From Harmothoe impar (lineage: Eukaryota; Annelida; Polychaeta; Phyllodocida; Polynoidae): a DNA stretch of 64,000 bases. Location of the stretch: positions 32,664,303-32,728,302 of the forward strand of contig OX381721.1 in assembly GCA_947462335.1 (NCBI GenBank). Reading direction: 5' to 3'. Every line of letters begins with the position of its first letter. Positions within the stretch are counted from its first letter, which is position 1. Below are positions 56,545 to 64,000 of this stretch, one piece after another. Both the position numbers and the translations under genes were made by a program. The notes beneath the pieces were generated by a model. It saw only the letters and a program-made list of their open reading frames with translations. It had not been told where the DNA came from and ran no database searches.

Positions 56545-56719
56545 GCCGGGGGCGCTCTTCAATTTGGCGGGGCTCTTGCACAGGCGCTTTTAAATACAAG
56601 ACAGGCGCTTATTCAAGGTCATGGTTTTAGTGATTAAGAAACATTTGGCTCCCCCCATACCCCCGCGCTTATTCAAACCGGCGCTCTTTCAAGACCAAGT
56701 GCTTTATCGCGACGGTACA
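56545..56719. repeat. Family E, left end truncated
   Basis: CCGGGGGCGCTCTTCAATTTGGCGGGGCTCT..ACAAGACAGGCGCTTATTCAAGG..GCGCTTTATCGCGACGGTACAG. Confidence 0.85.
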
Positions 56720-56884
56720 GTACTCAAGTTTTATGGTATGTCAAGTTTTATGGTATGTCTCCTGACCGAACCAGGAACCATGAAACTAACCTCTTATCCC
56801 CAGCAGGCACCGTGATATCACAGACCTCTGGGGGGGGCTGTAGCCGGTATTGGGTTCCTTTCATGTATGTTTGCTCTTGCCGTT

Positions 56885-57105
56885 TAGCTCTTCATGGCCG
56901 CATAGTCCTCTAATGAGCCTTGTCCTTCCTTGCCAGGATGCATGATTGCAGCCCTGGTGATTCTACTGACCTAGCCTGCATAAATACATCTTACTGACCC
57001 CTCAAAGAGTACATAATGGTCGGCATCGGTCACAGCTGCATTCATGCATCAAGACAATAAAGGGTATAGCACATTAAAGCACTACGCAGCTCTTAGAGGG
57101 TTATA
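56885..57105. repeat. Family C fragment
   Basis: CTCTTCATGGCCGCATAGTCC, GGATGCATGATTGCAGCCCTGGTGA, GCTGCATTCATGCATCAAGACAATAAAGGG, ends CTCTTAGAGGGTTA. Confidence 0.75.
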
Positions 57106-57254
57106 TGGATAATAGATTGGCGGGGGTATGACAGTGAGTGATATGAAATGACCTGTCAGTCCCTGAGTCTCCTGCCGGGCCCTGGGGGCTCCTGGATGCG
57201 GCAGATAGGCCTCCTGGGGCCGGGCATCAGGCCCACAGGGTCAGGGTCCAAGAC

Positions 57255-57890
57255 ACTCTCTCTCAGATGGTTTCTGCATATCAACTCTGCCCCAACCTAT
57301 AAAGGCACCTCACTCTCTCAGAGATGACATGAGCATGTTAGCTCTGTCCAAACCTTTTGAACCATGCCGCTCTCTCAGAGACTAGTCCTGAATATCAACT
57401 CTGCCCCGAACGTGTACACCCTCAGAAAAGTGAGAGTTATTGTCGCTAAAACTACCCTCCCCTGAGAGTTTTAGCGACAATGACTCTCACTTTTCTGTGT
57501 GTGTAGCAGCAGGCTACTCTCTCAAAAACAGTCATGCACATCAAATCTGCCCAACCTACTGAACCATGTCACTCTCCCAGAGACGAGTCCTGCATATCAA
57601 CTCTGCTCTAACCTGTAGATGCACGTCACTCTCTCTGAGAGACAACCCTAGCACACCAACTCTGCTCTAACCTATGGAAGCACGTCACCTTGTCGTCAAC
57701 TCTGCCCTAACCGATTAAACCATGACACTCTCTCAGAGACGGGATGAGCCTGTAAACGTTCCCCAAACCAGATGAGAACCATGTCACTATTTCAGAGATA
57801 AATCCTGCACATCCACTCTGCCCCAACCTCTAAACCATGTCGCTCTTTCAGAGACAATAAGCCTCGGACCTCTGCTCTGCCCCAATATAA
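57255..57890. repeat. Degenerate ~56-60-bp tandem array
   Basis: CACTCTCTCAGAGAYGAG, CCTGCATATCAACTCTGCCC.AACCT and AACCATGTC recur about ten times with substantial divergence. One unit is interrupted by the fold-back at 57411-57506. Confidence 0.85.
57411..57506. repeat. 96-bp fold-back inserted in the tandem array
   Basis: ACACCCTCAGAAAAGTGAGAGTTATTGTCGCTAAAAC is mirrored by GTTTTAGCGACAATGACTCTCACTTTTCTGTGTGTG; arms ~37 bases. Confidence 0.9.
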
Positions 57891-58623
57891 TATTGTAATC
57901 AAACTGTCAATTAATGCAGAGCAGTTTCCGGCAGTTTCTCTTGGCATGAAGTCTATCCTAAAATATCTCAAGATATTATGTCTTTGTTGCTGCCTGCCTC
58001 TGCTTCAGCTATAGTTGGAGGGTTATTGCCTCATTTACTTCCTAACCTTTTATGAAAAACATGATAAAAATGGAAAAATATGGGCATTTTAGCATGAATG
58101 CAAAATCTTATCATGCCAATTATGCAGTGAGCCAAACATATCCATTAAAAACTTTCTCTTAACTTCTGCAGGTCAATAAACTACTATAATATGACCAGAG
58201 GTTAGTAAAGGAGGGATGGTTGAGTTAAGGGTTCCTACGACCGTAAATAATGTTATGGTCTATGGCTCGGTTCCAGTGTCGGGTCAGGAGCCACGACTCC
58301 TGGAACCGCTATGGGCTCCTGTGGGGGATGATGTGCATTTAACCCTTACAGACAGGGTATTTGCTGCATGATTTAGCCCTGACTGATGTTGGTTATTATA
58401 TGGAGTAGGCATCAGGATCATTTATACATTAACATGTAATATGGAAACCTGCAGAATATAGAAAAAAATAAGGAATGAGCAACTCCCAGGAAGAAGTCAC
58501 CATTTCCTGATTCTTTTTAGATATGGTGCAATTGGAGAGTTGACAATGAGTGTAACCAAACTAGTACTACGAGCGATTGTTTTGGATGCAATATACAAAA
58601 AGGCCGATTCTGTCAGCCAACTG
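57891..58623. other. No feature recognised
   Basis: AT-rich; CGGTTCCAGTGTCGG..GGAACCG inverted words at ~58268-58310. Confidence 0.35.
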
Positions 58624-58915
58624 CACAGAGAAATGAAACAGCGTAGTCTAGATTGCCTCAAGAATGACTCCCCTGTTTAGGGGGAGTCCAGGCCACCTAA
58701 GGGAGCCTAGGCGACTCTCTGACTGACCTAAGGGAGTCACCTGGGAGAGTCATATGACCAAGAGAGCTATATGACTCCCCCAGGTAACTCCCTGGCCAGA
58801 GAGTCAGCCAGAGAGTCAACTAGGCTCCCTTAGGTGATCTGGACTCCCCTAAACAGGGGAGTCATTTTGGAGGCAACCTGGACTCCCTTTTGACGCTGTT
58901 TCTTCTATCTATGTG
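58624..58915. repeat. Family H fold-back, copy 2
   Basis: CACAGAGAAATGAAACAGCG at the left, GACGCTGTTTCTTCTATCTATGTG at the right. The same internal AATGACTCCCCT..GACTCTCTG order as copy 1. Confidence 0.93.
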
Positions 58916-59324
58916 TACACTTGGTATTTGAAGTCATGACCCAAGAGGCACTGTGTCGATATTTAACAACCTGGATTGTCATACCTTACATTATGTATAT
59001 GCCCTACCCATGCCCTAAGACCCACACTTCACCCATCCTCTACACTACCAGTGATTTATGGGGCCTTAGTTAGACAGTACATGACGCAGGGTAGAGTCAT
59101 ATATCAAGGACCTGACATGGGGGTAGCCCTGACTTTTAACCTAAATATCAATCATAAAGTTTAAAATTCATGCGGCCGCTTTACTTTTTGTAGACGACTA
59201 ATGTGTAACTTACCAAATGGGGCAGATTACAATGACCTTATTGCTTTACAATTATAAGATAAAGTGTACTTTAGAAACTTTACCTCTGAATCTAATTAAA
59301 TATGTATGAAGAATACAGTAAAAC

Positions 59325-59430
59325 CTTGTGTAGAAACGGCGGCTAGCATGTGAGTCATATTGGTGGTGCGGCTTATAGGACCGGTCCAGTGTTGGGGTGC
59401 GGCTTACACGTTTTTGCCACTAAAGAACAG
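59325..59430. repeat. Family F repeat
   Basis: AACCTTGTGTAGAAACGGCGGCTAGC and GTGCGGCTTATAGGACC..GGTGCGGCTTACACG. Confidence 0.7.
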
Positions 59431-60073
59431 TACTAAAGTAACCATATTCAGATGGCCACTGCGGCTTTTAGAATCAGCCCAAGACGGGGTGCTGCTCATA
59501 GGCGAGTCAGGCTTGTATGCAACATATATCGGTACATATTTCTTACACTAATGTGTATCATTCAACATGTAATATATTCACATTGGTTGGCTAAAACAGC
59601 ACTCTACACAACAATAATCTGTCAGACATCAGTACTAGCATTCAAAACTTTGCAGTTAGTTTATGTAAGGCACACTATAGACCCATGCATCAAGAAAGGG
59701 TGACATATCATAATAATGTTGTGTTTACGTTGGTTAATTATAGCAGAGTCCCCACAACATTGTCTTTAATAGATAGAATTTGCAATCATCTCATATCAGG
59801 CGATTCACAGGACAATTCTCAGTCAAATAGTGCATATTAAAATGCTGAGCTTTGAAGTATTATTTATGTATTTTTTGTCACACCTCAGAAATGTTCAAAA
59901 ACTTTATCAACAACTTTTTAGGAAAATCACCCATTCTTGCTGCATTGCTGTATAGAGTACATAGAGGAGAAGCTATCAAATAGCCATCACCCGGACTCTA
60001 GAAAGACATCAGACTTTGTCACCTAGAGCCCTCAGCCTGAACTAGTCATCGATCACGACCTAAACCGTGTTCG
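59431..60073. other. No feature recognised
   Basis: AT-rich unassigned sequence. Confidence 0.35.
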
Positions 60074-60113
60074 ACGTAATAAGCGCACACAGTGCACTGT
60101 GCGCTTATTACGT
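60074..60113. repeat. Minimal 40-bp family D palindrome
   Basis: ACGTAATAAGCGCAC and GTGCGCTTATTACGT are perfect 15-base arms around ACAGTGCACT. The whole element between flanking CCGTGTTCG and AGAATATTC is under 60 bases. Confidence 0.93.
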
Positions 60114-61185
60114 AGAATATTCAGCCAGCCCCCATCAAATGGTAGTCACATACAGAACCAGGAGAAAAAAAGGCCCCCAACAATCCACTTTATTACAGTG
60201 TCAGAAGATCCAGGAAAGCTGTGTCCTTTTTTCTAGAAAGCAAATATTTGGTGAGATGATCTTCGAGGAGACAAATTAGCATGGGTACACACAGTTATGT
60301 TTATCTCTATCGGCTAACAGTAAGTCACATTTGATACTTACAATAGCTGCATTTATGAATAACTGCATTGCTTACAGCATACATATAGCGGATAATAAGA
60401 ATATAAACAGATCAGTTCCAAACAACTTCTGATATCTCCTATTGCAGCAGTGTTCTGTTTTTGTGAGTACTTAGAGTTGGGATGTATGATAGGGACAGTC
60501 CCTAGGTGACTCTGTGCTACCAGGCTGCTGCTATCTTTCTGGGTCATTGAGTTTGATGGCTGTCTGATGTGATACAATGTTAGACATGCCCAATTTACCT
60601 CTATCTAACACAGGCAACTCTCTATGTATGATGTTAAAGGTCTGAGGGGAATTATAATCTGCCTTGATGAAGTGCATTGGGTTGACTATAGGATATATGA
60701 ACTAAAATGTCTTTTAGTTGATAAGTTAACAGCCTCAGCGAAAATTGATGTACAGTTCATTAGTTTCTAATTTTATTGCACAGACAATCATGCACAATCT
60801 GTTAGTCCGATATGATTAGAGAAAATCATAAGCCTGACTTGGAACGTGTGCTTTTAGATTCAACTTCACATTCTACCACCACATTGCAGAAGACTGCTCC
60901 CTACAGGCTTCATGGTTTGTAGTCTTTCACTTGGTGAGATTAGGAACCACCAAATTAGAGGTCAGTCAATCATTTGAATGACCTGCCTCCCCCCTTGATT
61001 GCTCCCAGTTTAGTGCCAGACTTGGAGGCAGGTTTCTCTGTGATTTGCCAAGCCTCTCTGCAACAGTAAATAGCATGTACCTACCCGGACTCTCGGTGAT
61101 CCTCCTAGATTTGGGGGGGGGGGGGGAGCTACAACTAGCCTTATTTGTGTTCAAGATTGCCAGGTGTCTTAGTATATTTCATAAG
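60114..61185. other. No feature recognised
   Basis: About 1.1 kb with no supported gene; G15 tract near 61114. Confidence 0.35.
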
Positions 61186-61446
61186 CCAAAAAATAAAGGT
61201 TTGTTTCAGGTACCAGTAACATGGGAGGAAAATGTAAAGTCGGTAGGTCAGATTTCTTTTTACAAAACTTTTTTTTTAAAACATGCATGTACTAACCAAC
61301 TTTTTTGAATACCTTAAAATTGACCAGAAAAGGGTAGAAATATGACAATTTCTTCAAAATTGTATTAAAAAAACGCAGGGTCGGCCCTGTTTTGATAGGG
61401 TCGGTCAGGTGATCTGAAACAAACCTCTTTTTTTTTTGGCCCAATT
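61186..61446. repeat. Family G fold-back, copy 3
   Basis: GCCAAAAAATAAAGGTTTGTTTCAGGTACC at the left, GTGATCTGAAACAAACCTCTTTTTTTTTGGC at the right. Confidence 0.9.
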
Positions 61447-61830
61447 TCCTTTTGACCCATCACCCACCTGTCAGCCACATATTATCCTACTCCATGTATA
61501 CATAGTACTACTATCATTTGTTTAAGTAGATTCAGCTGTTTCCTAATCTGATTACTGGATTTGTGGATGGTGGAACAGTGGAACGACGTGAGCAGAGCGT
61601 TATGTAGATTAAGAAAAAAGTATTTTCTATTTTCTCACCAAACCTTAGGGACAATTCATATCCAATAGAAATAAAGTACAGCGTTATCCAACAGGAGTAT
61701 AGCCAGATGTGAAACATCCAAATATATTATCATCAATTCAACAACAGATTTATATATGTAATTAACCCACTGTGGACGGCTAAGACAAAGGATTCACACT
61801 TTGGTTATTTCACATACCCGAGGGTTAAGT

Positions 61831-61963
61831 CAGATAGACTACACCTGTACCTTGGTATGCCTCATAACCACTGTCCACTGGTCATCGACTCGGTGTATAA
61901 CACCTGGTCTTGACCTTGTGGGGCAGTGGTTGAGGTATACCAAGGTACAGGTGTAGTCTATCT
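61831..61963. repeat. Fold-back with ~41-bp arms
   Basis: AGATAGACTACACCTGTACCTTGGTATGCCTCA.AACCACTG (61832-61873) is mirrored by CAGTGGTTGAGGTATACCAAGGTACAGGTGTAGTCTATCT (61924-61963). Confidence 0.93.
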
Positions 61964-62081
61964 AATACATAAACAACAGATTTATATATAAACCAGCGCC
62001 TCCGGCGACTGGATTTTGGGGGAAAATATGTACAAATATAGAATCTATGCCAAAAAAACATAATTTACAGGTAGGACAGTG

Positions 62082-62672
62082 GTGTATTCTCACGGCAAAC
62101 TGTGGTGTATTCTCACAGCAAACTGTGGTGTACTATCACGGCAAACTGTGGTGTACTATCACAGCAAACTGTGGTGTACTATAACGGCAAACTGTGGTGT
62201 ACTATCACGGCAAACTGTGGTGTACTATCACGGCAAACTGTGCTGTATTCTCACAGCAAACTGTGGTGTACTATCACGGCAAACTGTGGTGTACTATCAC
62301 GGCAAACTGTGGTGTACTATCACGGCAAACTGTGGTGTACTATCACGGCAAACTGTGGTGTACTATCACGGCAAACTGTGGTGTACTATCACGGCAAACT
62401 GTGGTGTACTATCACGGCAAACTGTGGTGTACTATCACGGCAAACTGTGGTGTACTATCACGGCAAACTGTGGTGCACTATCACGGCAAACTGTGGTGTA
62501 TTCTCACGGCAAACTGTGGTGTACTATCACGGCAAACTGTGGTGTACTATCACGGCAAACTGTGGTGTACTATCACGGCAAACTGTGGTGTACTATCACG
62601 GCAAACTGTGGTGTACTATCACGGCAAACTGTGGTGTACTATCACGGCAAACTGTGGTGTACTATCACGGCG
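62082..62672. repeat. 23-bp minisatellite (CTATCACGGCAAACTGTGGTGTA), ~25.5 copies
   Basis: Highly homogeneous array; variants (CACAGC, ATAACGG, TGTGCTG, GGTGCAC, ATTCTCAC) cluster mainly in the first nine units. The unit has no stop in any forward frame, and 23 is not a multiple of three, so the array is open in all three + frames. The resulting ~206-codon ORFs are not evidence of a protein. Confidence 0.97.
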
Positions 62673-62715
62673 GGAAACGATGGGAGTGGCGCCCTCTGAC
62701 GGGACACAATAGAAC

Positions 62716-62768
62716 TGCTTAGTGACGTGAGGTTGCTTAGTGACGTGATGTTGCTTAGTGACGTGACC
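62716..62768. repeat. Three tandem GCTTAGTGACGTGA units
   Basis: ~18-bp unit GCTTAGTGACGTGANGTT three times, each carrying TGACGTGA, a CRE/ATF6-XBP1-like word. Confidence 0.9.
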
Positions 62769-63639
62769 TGACATGACCTTTGATTCTTACGGAGCGCCGA
62801 TTGGAAAGTTTCAGCCTAGATATCTCTATTATTTGCAATTATCTTAATGTGACATTTAATGGGACTAACTCTTACCATATATACTATGCTTATACGTTTC
62901 ATTTGACAACTCTTCTACTGGAAATTTGTTATTTGGATGTGTCACTTGAGTTGAAAACAATGGCGGATAAATTTTAATCAATCTCTTCTAGTTGTCAAGC
63001 ACTGTGCGAGAGTAGGCCTATGTGTATTAAAAGGCATCTATTCTACTATATGAAGTGGTAAAACAGGAATTAATCGAGTCAGGGAAAGACTAAGTGTATG
63101 AAGAGCCCTCAAAATAAAAAATAAATAAAATTCAGGACAATAATCGAGTTAACTTTGAAAAAAGTACATATTTTTATATAGCCTCTTTTGGTTTATCTGT
63201 TCCCGGCGAGCCCTCAATGCTATTTCAATGGGGTGTTTCGCTGGTGCCAACTATTGCCGTTTTATATATAGGGTAATAAACAACAGATTTATAGAGAGAT
63301 CCGTTGTTGAATTGATAGCAATGTAATTATATGTTTCACATTTGGCTATACAAGATAGGCCAAGACATGTACATGTAATAGCTAACTGTGGGATCTCTTT
63401 AACAGAGATCTATTCAGGTTGGCTGAATGAGAGGCCTCTGGTGATGCGATATTCAAGCTTTCCCCTTTATGATGGAAGTAGTTACTATTCTTGGTCACAC
63501 AGATTGAGCTCATTAAATGTATCTAATTCATGATCATTGATATATAGTGGGGAAATGCTTTAACTGTAGCTTGAACCGGGACCTGATTTTACATCATTAG
63601 GCTCTGTGATAGAGTTGTATTACATGGAGAAGAATAATG

Positions 63640-63780
63640 CAACAGGAAACAATGACAAGAGAAACCTGCCCCATTAATGAGACAATTACAGTTCATGACA
63701 TGCAAATTTAATACCTCCACTTATTACAGATCAGATATCTTTGTCACAAATCATAATGACGGAAGGAAAAAGCTATTTTT
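63640..63780. promoter_or_regulatory. Possible enhancer-like stretch (octamer, Sox and homeodomain words)
   Basis: ATTAATGA and ACAATTACA (~63672-63690), ATGCAAAT octamer (63700-63707) and CTTTGTC (~63739) lie within 80 bases of non-repeat sequence. Single motifs are common by chance; weak evidence. Confidence 0.2.
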
Positions 63781-63924
63781 ACTAGATAGTTCACCCACCC
63801 TAATCACTGTAGAATCCTTCCCGCCAATAGTCAAATAGACAGCCATCATTGGCCAAGCTGGGCTGTTGCCATGGTGTACTCAATTTTGTCTCAGATTGTT
63901 ATACATTAAACACTTTATGTTGCC

Positions 63925-64000
63925 CCCGGGTTGGCATGATGCATTCAAGCGTCATGATGACAGACGACATAGCGTATCAAAGCACTATGCAGCCCCAGAG
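63925..64000. repeat. Family C fragment cut by the window edge
   Basis: GTTGGCATGATGCATTCAAGCGTCATGATGACAGACGACATAGCG..CACTATGCAGCCCCAGAG. Confidence 0.75.

Larger units (their letters stand above)
61697..63351. mobile_element. 1.65-kb inverted-repeat composite enclosing the 23-bp array
   Basis: GTATAGCCAGATGTGAAACAT..ATCAATTCAACAACAG at 61697-61750 is the reverse complement of TGTTGAATTGAT..ATGTTTCACATTTGGCTATAC ending at 63351. AACAACAGATTTATA occurs directly at 61740, 61972 and 63279, suggesting nested insertion or internal duplication. It encloses a smaller fold-back, the 23-bp minisatellite and a TGACGTGA triplet. No coding capacity. Confidence 0.75.

Noticed and set aside
62079..62722. 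Three overlapping ~200-residue repeat proteins
   Set aside because: Produced by a stop-free 23-bp tandem repeat read in three frames; no independent coding evidence.

Overview
The window is eukaryotic and looks like an intergenic, transposon-rich stretch of a bilaterian animal genome. A marine invertebrate such as a mollusc, lancelet or hemichordate is likely, but the sequence alone does not settle the phylum. There is no operon structure, no ribosomal or convincing tRNA gene, and no host protein-coding exon I can defend. Composition is moderately AT-rich, with long poly-G/poly-C tracts, a TA microsatellite and several minisatellites. Most of the rest consists of diverged fold-back (inverted-repeat) elements.

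The one clear protein-coding locus is a nearly full-length non-LTR retrotransposon (LINE) on the + strand, about 23.75-29.68 kb. It has an open ORF1 of 510 codons (23883-25415), a ~1 kb inter-ORF spacer, and an ORF2 (APE endonuclease plus reverse transcriptase, 26481-29324). ORF2 is broken by a single in-frame TAA at 28290-28292. A short A-rich 3' end follows an AATAAA. ORF1 is the most interesting object here. After a coiled coil and an L1-ORF1-like RNA-binding core it carries a C-terminal NADAR-like domain (YbiA family, ADP-ribose/NAD-linked chemistry in bacteria) and then a strongly acidic tail. A mobile element whose RNA-binding protein carries a candidate ADP-ribose-processing module is the best candidate for an undescribed system in the window.

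Around it lie repeated families that I name here by their ends. (A) fold-backs ending GGCCACTCAAAA (5.3, 18.0, 33.5, 46.9 kb). (B) G/C-tract fold-backs ending TTAGGGAGTGNTCAT (2.35, 8.64, 40.25, 41.06, 48.94 kb). (C) a very abundant piggyBac-like MITE with TTAA-CCC...GGG-TTAA ends and internal GCATGATGCAT/ACTCGCCAGGGCTGCAT palindromes (complete near 12.56, 33.12 and 54.97 kb, many fragments). (D) ACGTAATAAGCGC fold-backs. (E) TACCGTCGCGAT fold-backs. (F/N) GCGGCTTATA / TTATACG fragments. (G) TTTCAGGT fold-backs. (H) CACAGAGAAGAAACAG fold-backs. (J) CCCAG-TAACAC elements full of ACGT. (K, L) dispersed repeats. (M) GGCTGTGTCTCA fold-backs.

Tandem arrays include a 17-bp repeat inside a fold-back (22.65 kb), an 8-bp G-quadruplex-prone array (35.5 kb), a 56-bp two-part array (47.25 kb), an 89-bp array (54.0 kb), and a 23-bp array (62.08 kb) nested in a 1.65-kb inverted-repeat composite. 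Candidate regulatory DNA includes a dense NRF1 / RFX X-box / CRE / ETS cluster at 6.45-6.52 kb, promoter-like DNA at 49.9-50.05 kb with a CTCF-like site, and two possible solo LTRs (42.8-43.7 and 44.39-44.77 kb, minus orientation). All motif calls are by eye.
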